The notes beneath the pieces were generated by a model. That model was not told the origin of the DNA and made no database searches. It saw only the letters and a list, made by a program, of their open reading frames with translations. This document shows positions 20,951 to 31,995 of a stretch of 64,000 nucleotides of DNA, piece by piece. The stretch spans positions 3,658,001-3,722,000 of the forward strand of contig NZ_CP038436.1 of NCBI RefSeq assembly GCF_004683965.1, read 5' to 3'. Position 1 is the first letter of the stretch. Each line of letters opens with the position of its first letter. This stretch comes from Nocardioides seonyuensis (GTDB taxonomy: Bacteria; Actinomycetota; Actinomycetes; Propionibacteriales; Nocardioidaceae). The position numbers and the translations under genes are program-made.

Positions 20951-21451
20951 ATGAGAACCCTTGTCGTCCATGAGTCCATGTGGGGCAACACAAGTGCAGT
21001 CGCAGAGGCCATCGCTTCAGCGCTGCCGGGCGACGTGCAGTGCACCTCCGTGGCAGCTGCGCCGCCCAACCTCGACGGTTTCGACCTCCTCGTCGTCGGC
21101 GGCCCGACACACGCCTTCTCGATGAGCAGGGCGACGACGCGACGCGACGCCGTCACCAAGGGTGCCACGAGCGGCCATGAGGCCATCGGCGTCCGGGAGT
21201 GGCTCGAACAGCTGCCGGAAGGCTCCCGGGTCGAGATCGCCACCTTCGACACCCGCGTCGGAAGCATGCGACACCTGCCGGGATCGGCTGCGAAGTCTGC
21301 AGCCAAGCTCGCCAAGCACCGACACGTCGGACCCGTCGTCGCCACCGCGAGCTTCTACGTCGCGGACATGGCCGGACCGCTGCTGGAGGGTGAGCTCGAG
21401 AAGGCCCGCGAGTGGGCGCGCTCACTGGCGAGCGCCGACCTCACCTCGTAG
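20951..21451 (+). CDS. Flavodoxin-like protein
   Basis: 166-residue small FMN-binding-fold protein. The phosphate-binding loop is at the N-terminus (VVHESMWGNTSAVAEAIASAL), followed by FDLLVVGGPTHAFSMSR and FDTRVGSM, both typical of flavodoxin-like domains in actinobacteria. The ATG at 20951 has a GGAGAGGAG ribosome site. The likely role is electron transfer or stress response. The promoter shares the 43-bp element with the membrane-protein operon upstream, suggesting coregulation. Confidence 0.85.
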   Translation: MRTLVVHESMWGNTSAVAEAIASALPGDVQCTSVAAAPPNLDGFDLLVVGGPTHAFSMSRATTRRDAVTKGATSGHEAIGVREWLEQLPEGSRVEIATFDTRVGSMRHLPGSAAKSAAKLAKHRHVGPVVATASFYVADMAGPLLEGELEKAREWARSLASADLTS

Positions 21452-21547
21452 GCCGAGCACGACCGAGGCTGTGTCCTCGCTAACACCTCAGGCGGGGACC
21501 CCCCGCCCCGGTTTGCCATGTCGGGACAACCTTGGTGTGGTCGAGGG

Positions 21548-23275
21548 ATGGCCAAGCTCGAGCACCCCCACGAACTCCCCGCCAACGACGACCTGCACCC
21601 CGCGCTCGACGTCCCCGCGGAGGCACTCGACCGCCCTCAGACCGGGGGCCTCGACAAGGTGGTCTTCGGCATCGCTGCCGCAGTCAGCCTGGCGTTCCTC
21701 GCCTGGGGCTTCATCAGCACGGCCAGCCTCGCCGACGCGTCCGGCACCGGTCTGTCCTGGGTCATGGTCAACACCGGATGGCTCTTCGTCCTGGCTTCCA
21801 GCGCCTTCGTGGTCTTCGTGATCTGGCTCGCGCTCGGCAAGTTCGGCAACATCCCGCTCGGACGCGACGACGAGGAGCCGGAGTTCCGGACGGTCTCGTG
21901 GATCGCGATGATGTTCAGCGCGGGCATGGGAATCGGCCTGATGTTCTACGGGGTCAGCGAGCCGATCACCCACTTCGTGACGCCTCCCCCCGGCACGGGT
22001 GAACCGGGCAACGCGGAAGCAGCGCAGAACGCGATGGCCACGACCATGTTCCACTGGTCGCTCCACCCATGGGCGATCTACGCGGTCGTCGGCCTCGCCG
22101 TGGCGTACGGCGTCTACCGCAAGGGCCGCCTGCAGCTGATCAGCTCCGCGTTCGAGCCGCTCCTGGGCCGCCACGCCCATGGCTTCGGGGGGAAGGCGAT
22201 CGACATCTTCGCGATCTTCGCCACGCTCTTCGGATCGGCCACCTCGCTCGGTCTCGGCGCACTGCAGATCCGGTCCGGACTGGAGATCGTGGCTGACCTG
22301 GGGACCACCGGAAACGGGCTCCTCGTCGGCATCATCGCCGTGCTGACCGCCGCGTTCGTCCTGTCGGCAGTGTCCGGGGTCTCCAAGGGGATCCAGTGGC
22401 TGTCCAACATCAACATGGTCCTCGCAGTGGTGCTCGCACTGTTCGTCTTCGTCGTCGGACCCACGGTCTTCATCCTCAACCTGATCCCCAACACGGTCGG
22501 CGGCTACGTCGCGGACCTGCCGATGATGTCGGCCCGCACCGGGATCGCCGGCGAGGACACCGCGACCTGGCTGCAGGGGTGGACCATCTTCTACTGGGCG
22601 TGGTGGCTGTCGTGGACCCCGTTCGTCGGCATGTTCATCGCCCGGATCTCGCGCGGCAGGACGATCAGGCAGTTCGTGACAGGTGTGCTGCTGGTCCCCA
22701 GCCTCGTGAGCCTCGTGTGGTTCGCCATCTTCGGCGGAACCGCCATGCACCTGCAGAAGCAAGGCACCGACATCGCCGGGGCCGGCGGCCTCGAGGCCCA
22801 GCTCTTCGCCACCCTCGACGCCTACCCGCTGGCCACTGCGGCGAGCGTGGTCGTGATGGTGCTCGTGGCCATCTTCTTCGTCTCCGGCGCCGACGCCGCG
22901 TCGATCGTGATGGGCTCGCTGTCTGAGCGGGGCACCATCCACCCCAGCCGCCCGACGGTGATCTTCTGGGGCGTCGCCACGGGAGCCGCCGCAGCCGTGA
23001 TGCTGCTGGTGGGCGGGGCCGACGCGCTCAGCGGACTGCAAACCATCACGGTGATCGCGGCGCTGCCGTTCGTGGTCATCATGATCGGCCTGGCCGTGGC
23101 GCTGGTGAAGGACCTCAGCCGCGACCCGCTCGTGGTGCGTCGCAAGCGCGCCGTCGAAGCCGTCCAGCAGGCCGTCATCGCCGGTGTGACCGAGCACGGC
23201 GACGACTTCGTCCTGACCGTCGGCAAGGACCCCGCAGCGGCCGAGAACTCCGACGCAAAGGCGCGCAAGGCATAG
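21548..23275 (+). CDS. BCCT family transporter (betaine/choline/carnitine type)
   Basis: 575 residues with about twelve membrane helices. BCCT hallmarks: MFSAGMGIGLMFYGVSEPITHF (the Gly-rich stretch of TM3) and the tryptophan-rich YWAWWLSWTPFVGMFIARISRG around TM8. LGALQIRSGLE and FFVSGADAASIVMG are also typical. The N-terminal tail (ELPANDDLHPALDVP) is acidic and the C-terminal tail charged, as in osmosensing members. The ATG at 21548 follows GAGGG. It probably imports glycine betaine or a similar quaternary amine with sodium or protons. The LysR-like gene begins 10 bases after the stop. Confidence 0.95.
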   Translation: MAKLEHPHELPANDDLHPALDVPAEALDRPQTGGLDKVVFGIAAAVSLAFLAWGFISTASLADASGTGLSWVMVNTGWLFVLASSAFVVFVIWLALGKFGNIPLGRDDEEPEFRTVSWIAMMFSAGMGIGLMFYGVSEPITHFVTPPPGTGEPGNAEAAQNAMATTMFHWSLHPWAIYAVVGLAVAYGVYRKGRLQLISSAFEPLLGRHAHGFGGKAIDIFAIFATLFGSATSLGLGALQIRSGLEIVADLGTTGNGLLVGIIAVLTAAFVLSAVSGVSKGIQWLSNINMVLAVVLALFVFVVGPTVFILNLIPNTVGGYVADLPMMSARTGIAGEDTATWLQGWTIFYWAWWLSWTPFVGMFIARISRGRTIRQFVTGVLLVPSLVSLVWFAIFGGTAMHLQKQGTDIAGAGGLEAQLFATLDAYPLATAASVVVMVLVAIFFVSGADAASIVMGSLSERGTIHPSRPTVIFWGVATGAAAAVMLLVGGADALSGLQTITVIAALPFVVIMIGLAVALVKDLSRDPLVVRRKRAVEAVQQAVIAGVTEHGDDFVLTVGKDPAAAENSDAKARKA

Positions 23276-23285
23276 TCTCGCGCGC

Positions 23286-23867
23286 ATGATCACCCCGCTG
23301 CGCGTCGGATTCGTCACCGGCGCGACCCCGGACAAGTGGGCACGGCACTGGCGCGAGCGCCACCGTGAGCCGCTGGAGCTCGTGCCGGTCACGGAGTCCG
23401 AGCAGGAGCACCTGCTGCGCGGCGGCAGCCTCGACATGTGCCTGGTCCGCCTTCCGATCGACCGGGACGGGATGCACTGCGTGAGGCTCTACGACGAGGT
23501 GCCCGTCGTGGTCGCCGGCCGGGAGCACCTCCTCGCCGCGGCCGACCCCGAGGTCACCACGGCCGACCTCGCCGACGAGCAGCTCGTCATGCCCCATGCG
23601 AGTGGCTGGCGCCCCGACGTCGAACAGCTCGACTGGCCGGAGATGACCCCGCGGGAGGCGATCGAGACCGTCGCGGCCGGTACCGGCGTGGTCGTCGTAC
23701 CGATGTCGGTGGCACGGCTCTTCCAGCGCAAGGACGTGGTCACCCGGGTCGTCGCCGACCTCGAGCCGTCCACCATCGCCCTCGCCTGGCGGGTCGAGCG
23801 CGACGACGAGACGACCCAGGCCTTCGTCGGGATCACTCGGGGGCGTGGCGCCAACTCGTCCCGCTAG
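23286..23867 (+). CDS. LysR-type effector-binding domain protein lacking a DNA-binding domain
   Basis: 193 residues matching only the periplasmic-binding-like effector domain of LysR regulators: PLRVGFVTGATPDKWARHW, LDMCLVRLPIDRDGMHCVRLYDEVPVVVAG, and TVAAGTGVVVVPMSVARLF. The N-terminal winged helix-turn-helix expected in LysR regulators is absent, and there is no room for it because the ATG lies 10 bases after the BCCT gene. It may be a free-standing ligand sensor or partner protein; family members of this stand-alone form are known in actinobacteria. The 3' end overlaps the convergent nucleosidase by 4 bases. Confidence 0.85.
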   Translation: MITPLRVGFVTGATPDKWARHWRERHREPLELVPVTESEQEHLLRGGSLDMCLVRLPIDRDGMHCVRLYDEVPVVVAGREHLLAAADPEVTTADLADEQLVMPHASGWRPDVEQLDWPEMTPREAIETVAAGTGVVVVPMSVARLFQRKDVVTRVVADLEPSTIALAWRVERDDETTQAFVGITRGRGANSSR

Positions 23868-24417
23868 AGCGAGCTCTCGAGCCAGGTCCCCAGCTCGACG
23901 GCGCTCGCCTCGACCAGGGTCGGCCAGTCCATGGCGCCAGCATCGGCAGCGTCGGAGACGTGCTTGACGAGCCGCACCCGGGCGCCGGCGGCCAGTGCCG
24001 CCCACGCCACCGCGTAGCCCTCCATGTCGACCAAGTGGGCCCGCTGGGCCAGGAGGTCGCGGACGGCCGGGTCAGTGACGAACACGTCGCCCGTGGCCAG
24101 GACGATCTCGGAGCCACCGATCTCGAGCCGCTCGCGGGGGTCGTAGCCGAGCGCACGGATGACGTCTGCGCTGATGTCGTGGTTGAGGACGACCCCGGGC
24201 TCGTGCATCCCGGTGAGCCCCGGGCGCAGCGCGCCCGCGGTGCCGATGTTGACCACCGTCACGTGTGACGGGTCGTCGTACGACGCCAACGCCCGGGCGG
24301 TGGCCGCAGCCGCGTGGGTCTTGCCCAGGCCGGTGATGACGAGCGGCAGACCCGGCGGCACGTGTGCGGCCTCGGCACGGGTCGCTGCCACGACCAGCAC
24401 GTCGTCGCGGGAGGCGC

Positions 24418-24421
<4 letters not shown>
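23864..24421 (-). CDS. Nucleoside phosphorylase/nucleosidase superfamily protein
   Basis: 185 residues with the PNP/UDP fold: LVVAATRAEAAHVP, LVITGLGKTHAAAATARAL, VVNIGTAGALRPGLTGMHEPG, and the purine-site signature LVDMEGYAVAWAA (M-E-G as in MTA/SAH nucleosidase). It is shorter than MtnN (about 230), lacking part of the N-terminal region. The GTG at 24421 overlaps the sulfotransferase stop (GTGA). It is the third gene of the guaB1-sulfotransferase-nucleosidase operon, suggesting hydrolysis of a purine nucleoside or thionucleoside. Exact substrate unknown. Confidence 0.85.
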
Positions 24422-26788
<2,367 letters not shown>

Positions 26789-27406
26789 TCACGCAGCCGG
26801 CATCCGCTTCGGGCGCAGGCCGACGTCGGCCAGCTCCAGCTCGGCGAGGCGTCGTACGACCTCGGGGTCCCGGCTGCGCCACGCGCCGGCCGGATCGTCG
26901 CTGATCCTGGCCAGGACGCGCATCGGCTGGTTGGCCAGCGCCCGGAGGGCGAAGAGGTCGAGGTCCTCGTGCGCGTCGATGAAGCGCGCCCCCGCGGTCG
27001 CCTCCCGGACGAACCGCCACCGCAACGGTCCCCAGAAGGCCCCGACGATCAGGATCGGGATCAGCGCCACGGAGAGCCCGAGCATCAGCGCGAGCCGCTC
27101 CACCGCGCGCACCGTGCCGCGTCCTGCCTCAGCGATCCCCTCCGAGGCGTCGGCGGCCCGGTCGAACGGCGCCGCGAGCTCGTCGCCGACCAGGGGCGCG
27201 TCGGAGACCCTCCCACCCGCGTCCCTCAGCTGCTCAGCCATCGCCGAGGCCGAGGTGTCGGTCTGCCGCGCGGGACCCGCCAACGCCATCGTGCCGTCGT
27301 GGACCGCCGCGCCCGCCCACACCCAGAGCACCAACCAGCAGAGGACGAGGGCGTCCGCCACGACCTGACGGAACCGGCGGGCAGGGAGGTCGGCGTAGAG
27401 CTTCAT
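26789..27406 (-). CDS. Conserved two-helix membrane protein
   Basis: 205 residues, actinobacterial and uncharacterised. It begins MKLYADLPARRFRQVVADALVLCWLVLWVWAG, so the first helix is at about 17-35. An extracytoplasmic segment rich in Ala/Asp/Glu follows (about 40-105), then a second helix (about 107-125, LALMLGLSVALIPILIVGAFW). A cytoplasmic tail carries DAHEDLDLFALRALANQPM and SRDPEVVRRLAELELADVGL. The arrangement suggests a receptor- or scaffold-like topology. It sits 9 bases downstream of the decarboxylase gene and is probably cotranscribed with it. Confidence 0.75.
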   Translation of the reverse strand: MKLYADLPARRFRQVVADALVLCWLVLWVWAGAAVHDGTMALAGPARQTDTSASAMAEQLRDAGGRVSDAPLVGDELAAPFDRAADASEGIAEAGRGTVRAVERLALMLGLSVALIPILIVGAFWGPLRWRFVREATAGARFIDAHEDLDLFALRALANQPMRVLARISDDPAGAWRSRDPEVVRRLAELELADVGLRPKRMPAA

Positions 27407-27415
27407 CCCGACAAC

Positions 27416-28840
27416 CTAGGGCTCCGCTGCCTCCTGCAACGCTCGCCACGTGCGCTCGACGTCGCTCCGAGAAGTGCGCCAGCCGCCGACCGCTATCCGC
27501 ATCGCCATGCGGCCCTCGACGGTCGTGTGGCTCAGGTAGGCCACCCCCGAGTCGTTGACGGCCTCCATCGCAGCCATGGTCGCTTCGTCGCCGGCCCGGA
27601 GCCGGAAGACCACGAGCGAGAGCACGGGTTCGGTGAGCAGCTCGAAGCGGTCGTCGGCGCGCACCAGGTCGGCGGCGTACGACGCCAGCTCGACACCGTC
27701 GCGGATGTGCGCGCGCAGCCCGTCGAGGCCGTAGGTGCGCAGGACGGCCCACAGCTTGAGAGCCCGGAAGCGACGGCCCAGCTGGGGGTGCCAGTCGCGG
27801 TAGTCCACCACCTCGTCCGAGTCGCTGGCTCGATTGCGGAGGTACTCCGGCAGGATCGACAGGGCGCCGACGAGCGGGGTCCGGTCGCGCACCCACAGCG
27901 TGCTGCAGTCGAAGGTGGTCAGGAGCCACTTGTGCGGGTTGGTGACGAACGAGTCGGCCAGTTCCACCCCGGCGAGGTGCTGACGATGCTCTGGGCAGAC
28001 TGCGGCCACGCCAGCCCAGGCCGCGTCGACGTGGAGCCACGCGCCGTGCTCCCGCGCCACCTCTCCCAGCGCCACGATGTCGTCCATCGCCCCGGTCGAG
28101 GTGCTGCCCGCGCAGGCGTGCACCATCAGCGGCCGTAGCCCGGCCGCCACGTCTTGGGCCACGACGTCACGCAGCGCGTCCACGTCCATCGACTGGGTGT
28201 GGGGGTCGACCCCCACGAGGCGCACCGCCTCCTCACCGAGCCCCGCCATGATGGCCGCCTTCACCAGCGAGGAGTGGGCCTGCGAGGAGCCGTACACCCG
28301 CCACTCCCCTGCGCTCACGCCGGTGATCCGTGCCTCGCCACCACTGGCTCGATGGAGGGCCGCGACGAGCGCGGTGAACGTGGCCGTGGAGGCCGTGTCC
28401 TGGATGACCCCACCGCCCGGGCCGTCGGAGAGGAACGTCTCCGGCAGGTCCAGCGCGCGGACCAGCCAGTCGAGCACCACCTGCTCGACCTCTGTGAGTG
28501 CCGGGCTGGTCGCCCAGAGCATCCCCTGCGCACCGATCCCGCTGGAGAGGAGGTCACCCAGGATGGCCACGGGCGAGGAGTTGGCCGGGAAGTATGCGAA
28601 GAAGCGCGGGTGCTGCCAGTGCGTCAGGCCCGGCACGACGATGGCGTCGAGATCGTCGAGCAGCGCGTCGAACGGCTCACCTGCGTCGGGCGCCGTCGGC
28701 GGCAGCGCACGTCGTACGTCACCGGGCTGTGCGGGCGAGCGCACGGGCAGCTCCTCGAGCGAGGCCCAGTAGTCGGCGATCCAGTCGATGGCCGCGTGAC
28801 CGTGCTGACGGAACTCCTCGGGGGACATGTGCCCTGACAT
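27416..28840 (-). CDS. PLP-dependent group II decarboxylase (aromatic-L-amino-acid decarboxylase-like)
   Basis: 474-residue pyridoxal-phosphate enzyme. N-terminal EEFRQHGHAAIDWIADYWASLE and HWQHPRFFAYFPANSSP; the ring-stacking and phosphate region GGVIQDTASTATFTALVAA; cofactor Asp/Ala in LHVDAAWAGVAAV; and the Schiff-base Lys in SFVTNPHKWLLTTFDCS. The layout is that of aromatic amino acid (Dopa/tryptophan/phenylalanine) decarboxylases, and the length fits. The product would be an arylamine, but specificity cannot be set. Two in-frame ATGs (residues 1 and 5) are possible starts. Confidence 0.93.
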   Translation of the reverse strand: MSGHMSPEEFRQHGHAAIDWIADYWASLEELPVRSPAQPGDVRRALPPTAPDAGEPFDALLDDLDAIVVPGLTHWQHPRFFAYFPANSSPVAILGDLLSSGIGAQGMLWATSPALTEVEQVVLDWLVRALDLPETFLSDGPGGGVIQDTASTATFTALVAALHRASGGEARITGVSAGEWRVYGSSQAHSSLVKAAIMAGLGEEAVRLVGVDPHTQSMDVDALRDVVAQDVAAGLRPLMVHACAGSTSTGAMDDIVALGEVAREHGAWLHVDAAWAGVAAVCPEHRQHLAGVELADSFVTNPHKWLLTTFDCSTLWVRDRTPLVGALSILPEYLRNRASDSDEVVDYRDWHPQLGRRFRALKLWAVLRTYGLDGLRAHIRDGVELASYAADLVRADDRFELLTEPVLSLVVFRLRAGDEATMAAMEAVNDSGVAYLSHTTVEGRMAMRIAVGGWRTSRSDVERTWRALQEAAEP

Positions 28841-28937
28841 GGCCTGAAGGTACCCCTCCCGGATGGGTGGGAGTACTCAGAGCAGATCGGGTAGCCGGTC
28901 GGATCCGGCCGACGCTCCCCACGGCGAGGCTTGTGCC

Positions 28938-29228
28938 ATGAACTCGACCCTCGCCTCCACCGCCAAGAACACCACCGCCTTCGCCGCCCAGGCCGCCATC
29001 TCCTTCGGTGCCGCTCTCTTCGCCATGCTGGTCGCCATCTACTTCATGGAGGCGGACCCGTGGATCAAGGGCTTTCTCGCCCTCGGCACGCTCTACCTGA
29101 CGACGTCGACCTTCACTCTCGCCAAGGTCGTGCGTGACATGCAGGAGGACAGCACGGTCGTCCACCGCCTCGACCAGGCTCGCCTGGACAAGATGCTCGC
29201 TCAGCACGACCCCTACAAGTCCGCCTGA
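28938..29228 (+). CDS. YiaA/YiaB family inner membrane protein
   Basis: 96 residues with two membrane helices (FAAQAAISFGAALFAMLVAIY and WIKGFLALGTLYLTTSTFTLA) and a charged C-terminal tail (VVRDMQEDSTVVHRLDQARL). This is the two-helix YiaAB domain found in many bacteria; function is unknown, possibly stress-related. The ATG at 28938 gives the usual N-terminus. A strong hairpin follows the stop. Confidence 0.88.
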   Translation: MNSTLASTAKNTTAFAAQAAISFGAALFAMLVAIYFMEADPWIKGFLALGTLYLTTSTFTLAKVVRDMQEDSTVVHRLDQARLDKMLAQHDPYKSA

Positions 29229-29240
29229 CCCACGCCACGC

Positions 29241-29282
29241 AGCACGAAGCCCCTCCCGGCCAGCCGGGAGGGGCTTCGTGCT
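29241..29282. terminator. Bidirectional intrinsic-type hairpin
   Basis: Perfect 20-bp inverted repeat: left arm AGCACGAAGCCCCTCCCGGC (29241-29260), two-base centre, right arm at 29263-29282. It sits between the convergent YiaA/B and acyl-CoA dehydrogenase stops, 12 and 13 bases from each. There is no T tract on either side, as is common for actinobacterial terminators. Confidence 0.88.
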
Positions 29283-29295
29283 GTTGATCAGGCGC

Positions 29296-30507
29296 TCACT
29301 TGAGCTCGGCGCTGCTGAGCCCCAGGATCCGACGGGCCACGATGAGCTGCTGGATCTGCTGGGTGCCCTCGAAGATGTCGAGGATCTTGGAGTCGCGCGA
29401 CCACTTCTCGAGCAGCTCGGTCTCGCTGTAGCCGAGCGTGCCGCACAGCTCGACGCACGACAGCGTCACGTCGGAGCCCATGCGGCCCGCCTTGGCCTTG
29501 GCCATGGACGCCTCGGTGGAGTTGGGCTTGCGGTTGTCGGCCATCCACGCCGCCTGGAGGGTGAGCAGGTGCGCAGCCTCCCAGTCGGCCTCGAGCTGGA
29601 GGAACCTGGCCGCCGCGGCGCTCTGCAGGGTGGCGGGACGGTCGTAGTCGACGACGACACCAGCTCGCTCGAGAAGGTCGCGAGTCAGGTCGAGGGCCGC
29701 CCGAGCGCAGCCGACGGCCATGGCGGCCACCAGGGGGCGGGTGTTGTCGAAGGTCGCCATGGCGCCCGCGAACCCCTGCTTGACGTCGATCTCGGGCGAG
29801 CCGAGAAGGTCGGACGCCGGCACCCGGCAGTCGGTGAACGTGATCACCGCGGTGTCGGAGGCGCGGATGCCGAGCTTGTGCTCGAGGCGCTCGACCTTCA
29901 TGCCGGGGTTGTCGCGGCGGACCACGAACGACTTGATGGCCGCGCGGCCCAGCGACTTGTCGAGGGTCGCCCACACGACGACGCTGTCGGCCCGCTCACC
30001 GGAGGTGACGAAGATCTTCTCGCCGTTGAGGACGTACTCGTCGCCGTCGAGGACGGCCGTGGTCTTGATGTTGGCCGAGTCGGAGCCGGTGCCGGGCTCG
30101 GTGATGGCCATGGCGGCCCACGTGCCCGCGAACCGCTCGAGCTGCTCGTCGTTGGCCACGGAGGCGATGGCGGAGTTGCCGAGTCCTTGACGCGGCATGG
30201 AGAGCAGCAGGCCGGTGTCGCCCCAGCACATCTCCGCGATGGACATGGCCGAGGCCATGTTGGAGCCGTTCTTGACGCCGCCTTCGTCGGCCTTCTCCTC
30301 ACGTCGCACGCCGGAGGCTCCTGCGCCCTCGGCTGCACCGGAGTCGGACAGCCCGTCGATCATGGCGGCGAGCATGTCGAGCTCCTTGGGGTAGGCATGC
30401 TCGGCCTGGTCGTACTTTCGGGAGATCGGGCGCAGCATGTTCATCGCGACCTGGTGGGCCTGGTCGATGAGCACGCGGTGCTTCTTCGGGACTTCAAGGT
30501 TGATCAT
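29296..30507 (-). CDS. Acyl-CoA dehydrogenase (second of a pair)
   Basis: 403-residue FAD flavoenzyme oxidising an acyl-CoA to the trans-2-enoyl-CoA. FAD and substrate motifs: AAMAITEPGTGSDSANIKT, EKIFVTSGERADSVVVW, GIRASDTAVITFTDCRVP. The catalytic-base region near the C-terminus is LDIFEGTQQIQQLIVAR. The N-terminal third holds an unusual Gly/Glu/Lys-rich stretch (SDSGAAEGAGASGVRREEKADEGG by composition, about 54-77), probably a flexible loop. It is cotranscribed downstream of the second dehydrogenase at 30559, with a 51-base gap. It probably functions with that partner, as heteromeric acyl-CoA dehydrogenases are common in actinobacteria. Confidence 0.93.
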   Translation of the reverse strand: MINLEVPKKHRVLIDQAHQVAMNMLRPISRKYDQAEHAYPKELDMLAAMIDGLSDSGAAEGAGASGVRREEKADEGGVKNGSNMASAMSIAEMCWGDTGLLLSMPRQGLGNSAIASVANDEQLERFAGTWAAMAITEPGTGSDSANIKTTAVLDGDEYVLNGEKIFVTSGERADSVVVWATLDKSLGRAAIKSFVVRRDNPGMKVERLEHKLGIRASDTAVITFTDCRVPASDLLGSPEIDVKQGFAGAMATFDNTRPLVAAMAVGCARAALDLTRDLLERAGVVVDYDRPATLQSAAAARFLQLEADWEAAHLLTLQAAWMADNRKPNSTEASMAKAKAGRMGSDVTLSCVELCGTLGYSETELLEKWSRDSKILDIFEGTQQIQQLIVARRILGLSSAELK

Positions 30508-30558
30508 GGTGTGTTCTCCTCGTCGGTGGTGGAGTCGCGAGCGCAGTCAGCGTCGAAC

Positions 30559-31923
30559 TCAGACGAGGACCACTCCTTCCATCACTCCGATGGCACGCAG
30601 GTCGCGGTACCACCGCTCGACCGGGTGCTCCTTGACGAATCCGTGGCCGCCGAGCAGCTGGACCCCGTCGAGGCCGATCTGCATGCCCTTGTCGGTGCAC
30701 AGCTTGCGGGCGAGGGCGACCTCTCGGCTGAAGTCCTTGCCCTGCGCCGCCCGGGAGGCGGCCTTGTAGGTGACCAGGCGCATGGACTGCAGCTCGATGG
30801 CGATGTTGGCGACCATGAAGGCCACCGACTGGCGGTGGCTGATCGGCTCGCCGAAGGCCTCACGCTCGTTGACGTACTTCGTCACGTAGTCGAGGACCGC
30901 CTGCCCGGTGCCGACCGCCAGGGCGCACCAGGCGAGGCGGGACAGTCGGACGCACTCCGTGTAGGTCGTGCCGTCGAGCTCGCCCAGCAGAGCGTCCGCC
31001 GGGACACGGACGTCGCTCAGCGTCAGGCGGCTCAGGCTCGCAGCGCGGACCCCCATGGACGGGTCGGCCTCGACCAGCATCCCCTCCGCGCCGGACTCGA
31101 GCAGGAACAGGGCCGGCTTGCCGTCGAGCGAGGCGCCCACGACGAACAGCTCGGCCTGGTGACCACGGGCGACGGCCGACTTCACGCCGTTGAGGACGAA
31201 GCCGTCGCCGTCGCGGACCGCCGTCGTCGTCGGCGTGAGCACGTCGAAGAGGACGGCCGGCTCGCTCAGCGCCAGCGCGGCGACCGGCACCTCGTCGCCG
31301 GTGAAGGCGGGGAGATAGGTCTCCTGCTGCTGCTGGGTGCCCCACAGGCCGATCGCAGTCGCCACGGCGCCGGAGGAGAGAGTGCCGACCGCGATGCCCA
31401 TGTCGCCCTGGGCAAGGGCCTCGGCCACGAGGGTCCCGGCCATGGCCGAGCGCTGCTCGGAGATCCCGCCGAGCGACTCGGGGACACCGAGGATCGGGAG
31501 CCCGACCTCGATGCTCGCCTTGAGGACGTCGGCAGGTGTCTCGCAGGCGTCGTCGGCGTCTGCCGCAACCGGGCGGACGAGCTCGGCCGCGAGCTCGCTC
31601 ACGACGTCGACGAGCATCTGCTCGTCCTCGGTGGGAGTGAGGTCGAAGACGCCGCTGGCGCGTTCGGCCGGCACCCGCACCCCGGCTGCTCCCTGCTTGC
31701 CCCGCTTGGCGAACGTGCGGCTCGCCGCGGTCGCAGTCTTGAAGCCGTTGCGCGTCGTGGTGAAGACGAGCTGCTCCACCTGCTTGCGCAGACCGAACCG
31801 GTCGAGCACCTCGCTCTGGGCGAGACGGCTCAGCCCCGCGACGGCGTAGCCGATGGGGTCGCGGTTCTCCCGGTGCGAGACGCCATGCTTCCCGCCAGGT
31901 CGGAAACTCTTGATCAGCAACAT
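30559..31923 (-). CDS. Acyl-CoA dehydrogenase-like protein (first of a pair)
   Basis: 454 residues. A non-standard N-terminal extension of about 85 residues (MLLIKSFRPGGKHGVSHREN, then FTTTRNGFKTATAASRTFAKRG) precedes an acyl-CoA dehydrogenase fold: FDLTPTEDEQMLVDVVSEL, PILGVPESLGG, AVARGHQAELFVVG, VRAASLSRLTLSDVRVPADALLG, NEREAFGEPISHRQSVAFMVANIA, and LLGGHGFVKEHPVERWYRDLRA. The usual catalytic Glu position (E-G-T in many members) reads VMEGVVLV, so catalysis is less certain than for its partner. The ATG at 31923 lies 8 bases from a palindromic operator. Confidence 0.9.
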   Translation of the reverse strand: MLLIKSFRPGGKHGVSHRENRDPIGYAVAGLSRLAQSEVLDRFGLRKQVEQLVFTTTRNGFKTATAASRTFAKRGKQGAAGVRVPAERASGVFDLTPTEDEQMLVDVVSELAAELVRPVAADADDACETPADVLKASIEVGLPILGVPESLGGISEQRSAMAGTLVAEALAQGDMGIAVGTLSSGAVATAIGLWGTQQQQETYLPAFTGDEVPVAALALSEPAVLFDVLTPTTTAVRDGDGFVLNGVKSAVARGHQAELFVVGASLDGKPALFLLESGAEGMLVEADPSMGVRAASLSRLTLSDVRVPADALLGELDGTTYTECVRLSRLAWCALAVGTGQAVLDYVTKYVNEREAFGEPISHRQSVAFMVANIAIELQSMRLVTYKAASRAAQGKDFSREVALARKLCTDKGMQIGLDGVQLLGGHGFVKEHPVERWYRDLRAIGVMEGVVLV

Positions 31924-31931
31924 GACCTCAC

Positions 31932-31948
31932 TGTAACTTGGAGTTACA
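31932..31948. promoter_or_regulatory. 17-bp palindromic operator upstream of the acyl-CoA dehydrogenase operon
   Basis: TGTAACTTGGAGTTACA: 7-bp perfect arms around TGG, starting 8 bases from the dehydrogenase ATG and 47 bases from the divergent def ATG. Size and symmetry fit a TetR-family dimer site, as used by many fatty-acid-responsive repressors. The AT-rich content stands out from its surroundings. No TetR gene is present in the window. Confidence 0.65.
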
Positions 31949-31995
31949 ACATCCACCACTCATTCGCCCGTGTCGCGTCTCACTACGATCGCGCC

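Noticed and set aside
29134..31995. Long + strand frame leading into def
   Set aside because: Antisense to both acyl-CoA dehydrogenases; conserved sequence begins only at the def ATG (31996).
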